From assembly GCA_947501275.1 (NCBI GenBank), contig CANMVD010000002.1, positions 620,001 through 684,000 of the forward strand: 64,000 bases of DNA, given 5' to 3'. Both the position numbers and the translations under genes were made by a program. The DNA is from an uncultured Tateyamaria sp. (GTDB taxonomy: Bacteria; Pseudomonadota; Alphaproteobacteria; Rhodobacterales; Rhodobacteraceae). Positions 7,620 to 16,158 of the stretch are shown in pieces. A model generated the notes under the pieces. The model made no database searches. It was not told the DNA's origin and worked only from the letters and a program-made list of their open reading frames with translations. Position 1 is the first letter of the stretch. Every line of letters starts with the position of its first letter.

Positions 7620-8147
7620 ATGACCCATCGAACACGTCTTAAATGGCTGCATTGGCTGAGCTTTTTCATCATTCTTTGGTTCTGGACGGTCGAGCCCGAG
7701 AACGTGGAGCGCATGGGGGGCGCGGCACTTGGGGTGCACGCGGGCATGGGCGTGGTGCTGGCTGTGCTGAGCGCGATGTGGATGGGGATGTATCTGCGCC
7801 GTGGCCTTGCCAGTCGGCCCGGTCCCAAGTTGCCGGGATGGGCACGGTGGGTGCACCCGTGGATGCACAAGGGCCTGATATGGGGCCTGCCCACCATGGT
7901 GCTCAGCGGTGGGCTGGCCGGTTTTGCAGCACCTTATGCAATCAAACTGTTCGGGGTCGTCCCGTTCTTTCCCGGTGTCGGCCATGACCGCCTACACGGC
8001 GCGCTGCAAGATCTGCACGAACTCTGTTTCGACGCCATGTTGATCGCGCTTTTTGCACATGTAGGCTTTCACCTCTGGCGGCATTACGTGGTAAAGGATA
8101 ACGCATTACGGATCATGGCACCAAAACGGGTGCACAAGTATCTCTGA
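7620..8147 (+). CDS. Cytochrome b561-like membrane protein, copy 2
   Basis: The protein (175 aa) is a clear paralogue of the preceding gene, with the same WLHW start, LASRPGPKL loop, HVGFHLWRH motif and NALRIMAPKR C terminus. Candidate haem ligands are His11, His40, His79/83 and His147/151. An excellent GGAGGGG site precedes the ATG. The gene is 76 bases after copy 1 and 15 before copy 3, so all three are probably one operon. Its redox partners are unknown. Confidence 0.82.
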   Translation: MTHRTRLKWLHWLSFFIILWFWTVEPENVERMGGAALGVHAGMGVVLAVLSAMWMGMYLRRGLASRPGPKLPGWARWVHPWMHKGLIWGLPTMVLSGGLAGFAAPYAIKLFGVVPFFPGVGHDRLHGALQDLHELCFDAMLIALFAHVGFHLWRHYVVKDNALRIMAPKRVHKYL

Positions 8148-8162
8148 GGGAGACCGGCACAT

Positions 8163-8597
8163 ATGCACTGGCCCACGCTGCGCCGCAAAGCCACAATCGC
8201 TCTGCATTGGGCGGTTCTGGTGCTTTTGGTGTTACTGGTTGCGGGCGGGCCGGTGCCTCTGCTGGGGTGGGCCTTTGGGCTATGTGGCCTCGGCATGGGC
8301 GGTCTCGCGCTGATGTTCGGATTGCTGAACGGCCCCGGCCCGAAACTCAGCGGAACACTGCGGCATGCACACCCATGGCTCAGCCGCGGGATGTACATCG
8401 CACTGGCCTGGGTCAGCGCAAACACGCTGTGGTCATTGCTGGGTGGCGACGTCTATGGGCCACCTCTGGCATCGCTTTACTTTTACCTCATGGCTGGTGT
8501 TGCGCTGCACGCCATCTCTCACCTCTGGCGGCACACCGCATTGATGGACGGTGCCTTGCGCCGCATCACACCCGCCTCATTGCACGGAATGTTATGA
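8163..8597 (+). CDS. Cytochrome b561-like membrane protein, shortened copy 3
   Basis: At 144 residues this is the shortest of the three paralogues. It keeps ALHW (His15), the GPGPKLSG loop, HAHPW and the ISHLWRH motif (about 118-124), and ends ALRRITPASLHGML like its neighbours. The position matching His40 of copy 2 (GVHAGMG) is here GLCGLGMG, so one likely haem ligand is gone, and the periplasmic loop before helix four is shorter. It may bind fewer haems or act as a partner subunit. Its stop overlaps the next start (ATGA). Confidence 0.72.
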   Translation: MHWPTLRRKATIALHWAVLVLLVLLVAGGPVPLLGWAFGLCGLGMGGLALMFGLLNGPGPKLSGTLRHAHPWLSRGMYIALAWVSANTLWSLLGGDVYGPPLASLYFYLMAGVALHAISHLWRHTALMDGALRRITPASLHGML

Positions 8598-9712
8598 GCC
8601 AAACGCCCCCTTTCGCCGGGCCCGCCCCCGTCGCCGATCACCGTTTTCCCTGCGACAACTGCGGGGCGGATTTCCGATTTGACCCTGATACCAACGGGCT
8701 GACCTGCGATCACTGCGGGAACAAGGGACTGATTGAGGGTACCGAAACAACTGCCATCGCCATTGCCGAGCTTGACTACCGCACTGCCATGGCCGCTGAA
8801 CTGCCCGAAACCGAGATCGAGGAAACGCGGGTCTCCAAATGCCCCAACTGCGCGGCTGAGGTCGAATTCGACGCCGATATTCACGCCACGGAATGCCCCT
8901 TCTGTGCCACCCCGGTGGTCACGGACACAGGCGCACATCGACATATCAAACCCAAAGGGGTGTTGCCTTTTGCGCTGGCTGAACGCGATGCGCGCAAATC
9001 CATGACCGACTGGCTTGGCTCGCTCTGGTTCGCGCCTAACGGGCTCAAGGATTATGCCCGCAAAGGGCGCGCCATGCAGGGCATATACGTGCCCTACTGG
9101 ACCTTTGACGCAGACACACGGTCTGCCTATGCAGGCGAGCGCGGAACGGTCTATTACGAAACCAAAACTGTCGTGCGCGACGGCAAGCGCCAACAGGTGC
9201 GCGTGCCCAAAGTCCGCTGGCGGCGCACGAGTGGCAAGGTTGCGCGGTTCTTTGATGATGTGCTGGTGCTGGCGTCGACATCGCTGCCAAAACGCTACAC
9301 CGACGCGCTGGAACCATGGGATCTGAGCCAGATGGAACCCTACACGCCGGAATTCCTCGCCGGGTTCCGGGCCGAAGGCTACAGCGTCGAGTTGGACGAC
9401 GGATTTGTCGAGGCCCGCGCCTATATGGACCGCATTATCACCCGTGATATCAAATTCGACATCGGTGGGGATCGCCAGCGCATCCACACCGTTGATACCA
9501 AGCTGGGACGGGTCACATTCAAACATGTGCTGCTGCCGGTCTGGTTGGCCGCCTACAAGTACCGTGGACAGACATACCGCTTTGTCGTCAATGGGCGCAC
9601 GGGTCGGGTGCAGGGCGAACGGCCCTACTCTGCCGTGAAGATTGCGATTGCAGTTGTGGTGGGCTTGATTGTGGCTGCCGGTATCGGCTTTGTCGTGGCC
9701 TCCCAACAATGA
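8594..9712 (+). CDS. Double zinc-ribbon, C-terminally membrane-anchored protein
   Basis: The 372-residue product opens with two zinc ribbons: Cys20/23/38/41 (CDNCG...CDHCG) and Cys83/86/101/104 (CPNC...CPFC). A beta-rich middle follows with IKPKGVLPF and IYVPYWTFD, and a C-terminal membrane helix lies at about 350-370. Genomes often label such proteins TFIIB-type zinc finger or, wrongly, primosomal helicase. They are commonly found with SPFH/GYF-type proteins like the one at 4348. The ATG at 8594 overlaps the upstream stop; a longer reading in another start context is not credible. The function is unknown, and membrane stress sensing is an inference. Confidence 0.82.
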   Translation: MSQTPPFAGPAPVADHRFPCDNCGADFRFDPDTNGLTCDHCGNKGLIEGTETTAIAIAELDYRTAMAAELPETEIEETRVSKCPNCAAEVEFDADIHATECPFCATPVVTDTGAHRHIKPKGVLPFALAERDARKSMTDWLGSLWFAPNGLKDYARKGRAMQGIYVPYWTFDADTRSAYAGERGTVYYETKTVVRDGKRQQVRVPKVRWRRTSGKVARFFDDVLVLASTSLPKRYTDALEPWDLSQMEPYTPEFLAGFRAEGYSVELDDGFVEARAYMDRIITRDIKFDIGGDRQRIHTVDTKLGRVTFKHVLLPVWLAAYKYRGQTYRFVVNGRTGRVQGERPYSAVKIAIAVVVGLIVAAGIGFVVASQQ

Positions 9713-10383
9713 GCGATCCAGACACCCTCTCTCGCCTGATGCGCGAACGCTTTTCCTGCCGCGCTTTTCTGCCCGATCCCATTGAAACGGAAACGGTGGA
9801 CAGCATCGTCGCTACGGCCCAACAGGCGCCAAGCTGGTGCAACGCGCAGCCATGGCAATTGATTGTTACGCGCGGCGCAGAAACCGACCGTTTCCGCGAT
9901 GCGCTGTACGCCGTGGCCAGCACCAGCCCACCTGCCCCCGATCTGCCATGGCCCCAAGGCTACCCCGGCATCTACGGGGACCGACGGCGCGCCTGCGGCT
10001 TCCAGCTCTATGATGCAGTGGGCATCGAGAAAGGAGACCGCACCGCCAGCGGCGCACAAATGATGGAAAACTACCGCCTGTTTGGCGCACCGCATGTGGC
10101 AATCGTGACAAGCGCGCGTGTTCTTGGGTCTTACGGGGCCATGGACACCGGCGGCTTTGTCACGGCCTTTTGCCTCGCAGCGGTGGCGCACGATGTCGCG
10201 ACCATCCCCCAAGCAGCGATCGCGGCCCAAGCGCCCTTTGTGCGGGCGCATTTTGACATTCCAGATGACCAGATGATCCTGTGCGCCATCTCCTTTGGCC
10301 GCGCAGATCCCGATCATCCCGCCAACAGCTTCCGCACTGATCGGGCCTCCCCATCACAGGTCATAGACTGGCGCGGCACATGA
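9709..10383 (+). CDS. Nitroreductase-family FMN oxidoreductase
   Basis: The 224-residue protein fits the nitroreductase fold. It has an N-terminal [13 protein letters not shown] flavin-binding segment, [10 protein letters not shown] in place of the usual APS..N.QPW, and a C-terminal region [16 protein letters not shown]. Enzymes of this family use NAD(P)H to reduce nitro groups, quinones or related electrophiles. The gene overlaps the zinc-ribbon gene by four bases and the next gene by four, so it is translationally coupled in the cytochrome operon. The substrate is unknown. Confidence 0.88.
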   Translation: MSDPDTLSRLMRERFSCRAFLPDPIETETVDSIVATAQQAPSWCNAQPWQLIVTRGAETDRFRDALYAVASTSPPAPDLPWPQGYPGIYGDRRRACGFQLYDAVGIEKGDRTASGAQMMENYRLFGAPHVAIVTSARVLGSYGAMDTGGFVTAFCLAAVAHDVATIPQAAIAAQAPFVRAHFDIPDDQMILCAISFGRADPDHPANSFRTDRASPSQVIDWRGT

Positions 10384-10826
10384 GAGCGTTGTTGCAACGC
10401 GTGCATGAGGCCTCTGTGACGGTGGATGCAGAGGTGGTCGGGCAAACCGGTCCCGGGCTGTTGATCTTTGTCTGCGCGATGCCCGGAGACGATCTGGATA
10501 CGGTGCGCGCGCTTGCCACCAAGATCTCGAAATTGCGCCTGTTCAAGGACGAGGCGGGCAAAATGAACCTGTCTCTTGTGCAGACCGGAGGCAGCGCTTT
10601 GGTGGTCAGCCAATTCACGCTTGCCGCTGACACATCACGTGGCAATCGCCCCGGATTCTCGGGCGCGGCCAAGCCTGATGACGCAGAGACGCTGTATTTG
10701 CAATTTGCCCACATGCTGAAGACCCTCGGAATCGAAACGCAAACCGGCAAGTTCGGCGCGGACATGGACGTCAGCCTGACAAATGACGGCCCCGTGACAA
10801 TCTGGCTGGACACAGACACGCACTAA
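10380..10826 (+). CDS. dtd: D-aminoacyl-tRNA deacylase
   Basis: At 148 residues it has the normal length for DTD. The two catalytic motifs are present: SQFTLAAD (SQFTL with the catalytic Thr) near residue 78, and [11 protein letters not shown] near the C terminus. The enzyme hydrolyses D-amino acids from mischarged tRNA, which is cytosolic proofreading. It is the last gene of the operon and overlaps the nitroreductase by four bases. Confidence 0.96.
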   Translation: MRALLQRVHEASVTVDAEVVGQTGPGLLIFVCAMPGDDLDTVRALATKISKLRLFKDEAGKMNLSLVQTGGSALVVSQFTLAADTSRGNRPGFSGAAKPDDAETLYLQFAHMLKTLGIETQTGKFGADMDVSLTNDGPVTIWLDTDTH

Positions 10827-10861
10827 AGGTCTGCCCAACTTCACGCTCAGCGGCGTTTCGA

Positions 10862-10882
10862 TGAACGGCATTGGGCCGTTCA
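10862..10882 (+). terminator. Weak hairpin after dtd
   Basis: An 8-bp perfect stem (TGAACGGC/GCCGTTCA) with a five-base loop lies 36 bases after dtd, in the gap between convergent genes. There is no T-run, so factor-independent termination is uncertain. The rest of the gap to 11087 shows no gene. Confidence 0.35.
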
Positions 10883-11087
10883 GACACCCTGTCTGCGTGG
10901 CCCATGAACCACGTGCGCTGTGCAGCTACTCTCCGACGAGGATCTGTGTGATAAGGACAAGCGTTGCCTGCGCCCGGACAGGATTGGTGTCGTAGCGATT
11001 GACCAGAACGACAGCGCCATTGCCGCGCCGCACTGCAAATCAGGTTGCACCGCCGCTTCGGGCAGTGTGGCGGCAACTCCGGGAGGT

Positions 11088-12269
11088 CTAGGGTTCCCGG
11101 AATGCTTCACGCGATTTGTACAAAGGCTTCATCAGGTACTGCAATATGGTCTTGGACCCTGTATGCAATTCCACCTCGGCCAGCATGCCGGGACGGATGG
11201 CAATACTGCGCTGACGGTCGCTGAGACCCGCCAGATCCACGCTGACGGTAACCTTGTAGTGCGGATCGCCGCCCTCTTTGTGCTCGTCCTTGAACGTGTC
11301 CGCAGACACCAACCCAACCTTGCCCTTTAAAGCGCCATAAACCGTGTAGTCATACGCACTCAATTTGATTGTCGCTTCTTGGCCGGGGCGAACACCGGCG
11401 ATGTCTTCGGGGGCAATCTGGGCCTCGACGAACAGTTCCTCGTCCAGAGGAACGATTTGCAGGATTTCCTCACCCGGGCGAACAACACCGCCAATGGTTG
11501 TCACCGACAGATTGTTCACAATGCCACGCACAGGCGACACAAGAACCGTGCGATTCAACTGGTCCTGAGCAGCCTTGTAGTTTTGTCGCAACGTGTTGAG
11601 TTCCTTCAGAGTATCCGAGTATTCCTGCGCGCGTTCCAGCTCGGTCGAAGTGATGATTTCATCCATCCGGATACGGGCATCTGCATAGGCCTTGCGGGCG
11701 CGTGTGACCTCGATCAGGGCAACGATCTGACGGTCCAGCAGGTTCTCCAGCAGCGTCTTTTCCTGATCAGCCTGATCCAGCACCGCAATGGCCCCTTCCC
11801 GGCGGCTGACAAAATCGGTCTGGCGCGCCTTCAAAAGGGCGCGTTCACTTGCCACCACGCCAGGCATCCGCACTTCCAAATCCAATGGGACTTCAAAGTC
11901 AAACTGACCTGCAAGCTCCGCTTCCAAACGCAATTGGCGCACTTTCAGCGTGGTAATCTGATCCAGCAAGTCATCTGCCTGCGCCTGAAACTGGGTTGAT
12001 TGCAAACGGGCCAGAACCGTACCGGGGCTGACGATATCACCCTCGGCGACCGCCAGTTCCGCCAAAATTCCACCCTCAAGATTCTGGATGATCTGCGGGC
12101 GTGAGGAGGAGATCATGGACCCCGATCCGCGCACGATTTCATCAACCCATGCCCAGGCCGCCCAGACCACAAAAACGAGAACAGCCAGAGCCGTCAGCCA
12201 GATCATGCGCGAAGGCCCACGCATCTGGTCGCCCAATTGGTCGTTTAAATGAACAGTGGCCATGGTCAT
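11088..12269 (-). CDS. HlyD-family type I secretion periplasmic adaptor
   Basis: The protein (393 aa) has one N-terminal membrane helix (about 25-45), the lipoyl-like motif QNLEGGILAELAVAEGDIV, a long coiled-coil hairpin (about 95-235) and a beta-barrel region (IAGVRPGQEATIKLSAYDYT). This is the membrane-fusion protein bridging the inner-membrane ABC transporter and TolC. It overlaps the ABC gene by four bases (12266-12269). It closes the adhesin export operon. Confidence 0.95.
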   Translation of the reverse strand: MTMATVHLNDQLGDQMRGPSRMIWLTALAVLVFVVWAAWAWVDEIVRGSGSMISSSRPQIIQNLEGGILAELAVAEGDIVSPGTVLARLQSTQFQAQADDLLDQITTLKVRQLRLEAELAGQFDFEVPLDLEVRMPGVVASERALLKARQTDFVSRREGAIAVLDQADQEKTLLENLLDRQIVALIEVTRARKAYADARIRMDEIITSTELERAQEYSDTLKELNTLRQNYKAAQDQLNRTVLVSPVRGIVNNLSVTTIGGVVRPGEEILQIVPLDEELFVEAQIAPEDIAGVRPGQEATIKLSAYDYTVYGALKGKVGLVSADTFKDEHKEGGDPHYKVTVSVDLAGLSDRQRSIAIRPGMLAEVELHTGSKTILQYLMKPLYKSREAFREP

Positions 12270-14647
12270 GCGATTTTGCCTTTCAGGGGCACGGGCGCAC
12301 CCGCGACATGTGAGAGCACCTGATCACGCGGGCCATCCACGGCCATTCGGCCATTTTGCAGGATCAACGTCCGCTGGGTCAGAGACAAAATGGGGACACG
12401 GTGCGTGGCAATGATGGCCGTGCGCCCTTGCAGCCAATGCTCCAACCGGCTGACAAGCGTGCTTTCCAGCATCTGATCCAACGCGGCCGTTGGTTCATCC
12501 AGCAGGCAAATCTTGGGGTCTTGCAACCACAGGCGCGCCCAACCAATCGACTGACGCTGCCCGATGCTCAGCCCCTGCCCGCCATCCAGAATTTCCAGAT
12601 CCAGACCCTTGTGGTGCCCTTTGACAAATTGCCCAAGGCCCGCGAAATCCAGCGCGGCCATCAGGCGCGCGTCGTCCCGCTCCAGCAGGTTGAGGTTCAG
12701 ATTGTCGCGCAATGTGCCTGTGAACAACCGCACATCCTGTCCCAGATAGCCGATCAGGCGGCGCAAGTCGCGAGGCTCGATCTGCCCCATCTCGGTCCCG
12801 TCGATCAGCACACGCCCGGATGTTGGCGCATAAAGCCCCGACAACACCTTGAGCAAGGAAGACTTGCCCGCACCGTTTGAGCCCAGCACAGCCACGTGTT
12901 GTCCAGGTGTGATCTGAACGGCCGGAATATCCAGCGTTGGCGAACCATCCGCCTCGTACTGAAACTTCACTTCGCGCAGCTCGTAGTGCCCCTCAAGCGC
13001 ATCGCGGCGCAGGTAGCTGCGCGTTTCGTCCGCATCCTGAGGCGCCGCAACAAGGCCCTCAAGCCCATCAAGGGCCGCCTTCACATTGCCCCATCGCGCC
13101 ATGGTCCCGGCCAGCTGGGTCAACGGCGCCAAGGTGCGCGACGTCAGAATGCCAACCGCAATGATGGAACCCACGGTGAATTGTCCGGCAAAGACCAGAT
13201 ACGTCCCTGCGATCACAGCGGCCACATATGTCATCTGCTGCATCCCCTGGCTCCAGAACGTCAGGGCAGAGGCGAGGCGACGCTGCTCGGAAGACTTCAG
13301 CGCGCTCAGTGTGGTCAATTCTTGCCACAAACGCATCACACGGTCTTCGCCGCGTTGGGTCTTGACCGTATCACGCTCAAAGATCGTTTCATGCAACAGA
13401 CGGGTTGATTTGGCGGATGCACCCTGGGTCTCTTGTGTCAGGCGCAACATCTTCTTTTGCATGAGAAATCCGGGGATCAGCATCAGAACACCGCCCAGGA
13501 TCAGCACCCACACAACCGGCCCGGCAATGGAGGCCACAAGCAGCAGGAACACGAAAATAAACGGGATGTCCGCCAGTGTACCGATGGTCGAGGCTGTAAA
13601 GAATTCGCGCACCGACCCAAATTCGCGCATGGCCGAAAATGTCATCGAAGGCGACTGATCCCGCAGATCGGACCGCATTCCCATAACCCGCCCCATCAAC
13701 AGGCGCAGCACGTTCAATTCGACCTGACGACCGGCCCCGTCCATCAAACGGGCGCGGGCAATTTTCAGGAACGCTTCAAACAGCAATGCCAGACAGGCGC
13801 CAGCCGCCAGCACCCACAACGTCGCTTCGGACTGGTGCGGGATGACCCGGTCATAGACCTGCAAGGAAAACAGGGCCACAGCGACGGCCAACAGGTTAGC
13901 CACAAGGGACCCCAAGGCGATCTCGCCCATTGCGCCCTTGAACTTTACAAATTCGCCCCAGAACCAGTGCGGCGCTCGGCTTTCGGTCTTGTGGGTGGCA
14001 GCGATGCGGGCCAGTGGCGCTTCGGCCTTGACCAGAAGACCGGCAAACACCGGGGTGAAATCAGACACCGCAACAAAGGCGCGGTTGTCCGGGCATGTCT
14101 TGTCAAAAACTACCAGATCACCGCGCGTCTGGCCAAGGACAAGCACCACCTGACCGCTGGTCATATAGGCCAGTGCAGGCCAATGCGTGTCATTCAGCTC
14201 GGTGACAGATTGCACATTTGCCCGCAGGCCCAACGCCGTCAGGCTGTGAGCGATGGCCCCCGCTTCATCGCGGTCGCTTGTGCCGCGCGCAGTGGTTCCG
14301 CGCAGCGCATCCAGAATGTCACTGCGTGCCGTTTCGATCCCGAGAAGCCCGGCATAAGTCACCGATAGATCCGCACGTGTGCGCAGACGGTCGTCAAAGC
14401 GGTCCGTGTTATCGGCCCTTGGGGGCTTGGGCACGGCAGGTGCCTTGGCCCCGCCCTTGATCAGGGAGGCCGTTAGCTTCTTGGCGCGTGCTGGTGGTTC
14501 TGGGATGTATTCCGGTTTTGGGTCCGTGTTGCGCACAATCCGGGAAGGCTTTTGTTCGCCAACTCCGGTTCCAGCGCCCATTTCGGCAACGATGCGAGAG
14601 CGATCACCGTTGCTGACGGTCATCGTAAATGGTCGGCGGTTGGTCAA
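12266..14647 (-). CDS. Type I secretion ABC transporter, LapB-like, with degenerate C39 domain
   Basis: The 793-residue protein has a long variable N terminus, then a C39-peptidase-like domain (about 95-215) that lacks the catalytic cysteine, as in LapB and HlyB. A transmembrane domain (about 240-520) and an ATPase follow, with Walker A GSNGAGKSS, signature LSIGQRQS and Walker B ICLLDEPTAALD. It powers export of a non-cleaved adhesin. Four-base overlaps join it to both neighbours (TolC upstream, HlyD downstream). The N-terminal ~90 residues are low in recognisable features. Confidence 0.93.
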   Translation of the reverse strand: MTNRRPFTMTVSNGDRSRIVAEMGAGTGVGEQKPSRIVRNTDPKPEYIPEPPARAKKLTASLIKGGAKAPAVPKPPRADNTDRFDDRLRTRADLSVTYAGLLGIETARSDILDALRGTTARGTSDRDEAGAIAHSLTALGLRANVQSVTELNDTHWPALAYMTSGQVVLVLGQTRGDLVVFDKTCPDNRAFVAVSDFTPVFAGLLVKAEAPLARIAATHKTESRAPHWFWGEFVKFKGAMGEIALGSLVANLLAVAVALFSLQVYDRVIPHQSEATLWVLAAGACLALLFEAFLKIARARLMDGAGRQVELNVLRLLMGRVMGMRSDLRDQSPSMTFSAMREFGSVREFFTASTIGTLADIPFIFVFLLLVASIAGPVVWVLILGGVLMLIPGFLMQKKMLRLTQETQGASAKSTRLLHETIFERDTVKTQRGEDRVMRLWQELTTLSALKSSEQRRLASALTFWSQGMQQMTYVAAVIAGTYLVFAGQFTVGSIIAVGILTSRTLAPLTQLAGTMARWGNVKAALDGLEGLVAAPQDADETRSYLRRDALEGHYELREVKFQYEADGSPTLDIPAVQITPGQHVAVLGSNGAGKSSLLKVLSGLYAPTSGRVLIDGTEMGQIEPRDLRRLIGYLGQDVRLFTGTLRDNLNLNLLERDDARLMAALDFAGLGQFVKGHHKGLDLEILDGGQGLSIGQRQSIGWARLWLQDPKICLLDEPTAALDQMLESTLVSRLEHWLQGRTAIIATHRVPILSLTQRTLILQNGRMAVDGPRDQVLSHVAGAPVPLKGKIA

Positions 14648-15996
14648 ATCTTGTCTCCGTCCGCCAGCACGCCTTGGACGCGGGCCAGTTCGATCTGCAA
14701 TCGCAGAGCATCATATTTCAACGTCACTTCAGCCTCTTGGCGGGCGGCAAACGTTTCATACACGCCAACCACATCCATCACCTGGCGTTGACCTGCGCGG
14801 TACTGCTCCTGAAACAGGTCCAGATTGCGCCGCGCCGTTGCGGTCAACCCTTGTGCCTCATGTGCCTGACGCGAGGTCGAGGCGACGTCACCCTCCAAAC
14901 GGCGCAAGGTGCGGTTGGAATCCTCGTTGGCTTGCGCCACTTGACGGCCTGCAGCCTCCTTGGCGGCCTCAAGCGCGCGCAGGCGTGCCTTGGTGCCAAA
15001 TCCGATGGAAGCACCGCCCGCCGTAACCCCAACGCCGCCATTTTCGCCAATCGTGGCCTGCGCCCCGATACCGGGTAACTGGCTGGCGCGATCAATCTGA
15101 GACTGGGCGATACTGCGTTCTTTCTCCGCCTCTGCGCGGGTCACGGCAAGAGGCTGCGCCGCTGCCGCACTGATGCGCAACGTGTCAGCACCACGTACAT
15201 CGTCAAGCGGGGAAATGGACATCGCGTTCAATTCGGCAATCGCAGTGGCCGCCATTTCCTCACTAGCGGAGACAGCCGCGCGGATCTCGGCGACTTTGCC
15301 CGCAATCACGTTGAGATCGGACATGTCGGACACGCCGCCACGCACCCGTTCGGACATTATGTAGTCAAAATGCTCCATGTCGCTGAGGGTGGCACGATGC
15401 AAGGCAGCCTGCTCACGACCCTGCGCAGCCGTTAGATACAGATCAAGCGCGGTTGCGACGCGATCATTGGTATCTTCGGCCAGTGCAACGGCCGCCACTT
15501 CCACATCTGCCTTGGCAAAGGCGCGCTCACCCTTCTTGCGGCCATTATCGAAAATCACCTGATCCACAACGATCTGTGTGATGATATCACCCAGTGAATT
15601 CAGCGAGATGTTGGGCCCGATCGTGGGCAGCCAGTTCTTTGATGCGGCCTCGGCGCGCAGGCGGGCTGCGCGCAATTCGGTTTCTGCGGCGCGCGCGTTG
15701 GCGGCAAGAACGGCGGTGCTGACGCGATCATAGGCGCTGCCAGCAGGCAGAACCGATTGTCGGGTCAGCAAATTGGCCAAGACCACGCTTTCGGCGTTCA
15801 GCTTTTCGTCGTTCTTGTTGGGTGTCTCGGTGAGGGCGGCGAACCGCCGGCCCTTGTTGACGCTTGGCCCGACCGACGTATCAACGCCCGTGTCCAACCG
15901 TGCCACCACCGGATTGTCTGTCAGCGCCCCATCACACCCTGCCTGTAGTGCGATTGCAGCGCAAAGTGCTGCTACTTTAACTGTACCATGCCCCAT
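14644..15996 (-). CDS. TolC-family outer membrane efflux lipoprotein (LapE/AgcA-like)
   Basis: At 450 residues this is the outer-membrane channel of the type I system. The signal peptide ends in the lipobox LQAGC (Cys21). The rest shows two TolC-type helical repeats: AFAKADVEVAAVALAEDTNDRV in the first half and QEQYRAGQRQVMDVVGVYET, the typical TolC C-terminal motif, near 400. It is placed 163 bases downstream of the adhesin gene and overlaps the ABC transporter gene by four bases. Confidence 0.92.
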   Translation of the reverse strand: MGHGTVKVAALCAAIALQAGCDGALTDNPVVARLDTGVDTSVGPSVNKGRRFAALTETPNKNDEKLNAESVVLANLLTRQSVLPAGSAYDRVSTAVLAANARAAETELRAARLRAEAASKNWLPTIGPNISLNSLGDIITQIVVDQVIFDNGRKKGERAFAKADVEVAAVALAEDTNDRVATALDLYLTAAQGREQAALHRATLSDMEHFDYIMSERVRGGVSDMSDLNVIAGKVAEIRAAVSASEEMAATAIAELNAMSISPLDDVRGADTLRISAAAAQPLAVTRAEAEKERSIAQSQIDRASQLPGIGAQATIGENGGVGVTAGGASIGFGTKARLRALEAAKEAAGRQVAQANEDSNRTLRRLEGDVASTSRQAHEAQGLTATARRNLDLFQEQYRAGQRQVMDVVGVYETFAARQEAEVTLKYDALRLQIELARVQGVLADGDKI

Positions 15997-16141
15997 CGTA
16001 CGGTCCCCATTCGGGTTTATCGTTTTTGGAGATGGGCGCGGTTACGGAACCCGGTCCGCGCCTCTTATCATTCTGGAAGTGTTGCTCGATTTGTTTTTAT
16101 TGCTCTTGCCCAGTGAAAATTACTTTTGTGGTCTTCGGATT

Positions 16142-16158
16142 GGCCCTCTGGCGGGGCC
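16142..16158 (-). terminator. Weak hairpin just after the adhesin stop
   Basis: A GGCCC/GGGCC stem with a seven-base loop directly follows the adhesin stop codon on the minus strand. No T-run follows. It may attenuate expression of the downstream secretion genes relative to the adhesin. Support is only this short stem. Confidence 0.25.

Noticed and set aside
13433-14368. A 311-codon plus-strand frame inside the ABC exporter gene
   Set aside because: It is antisense to conserved transporter sequence, with His/Gln-rich low-complexity content typical of a shadow frame.
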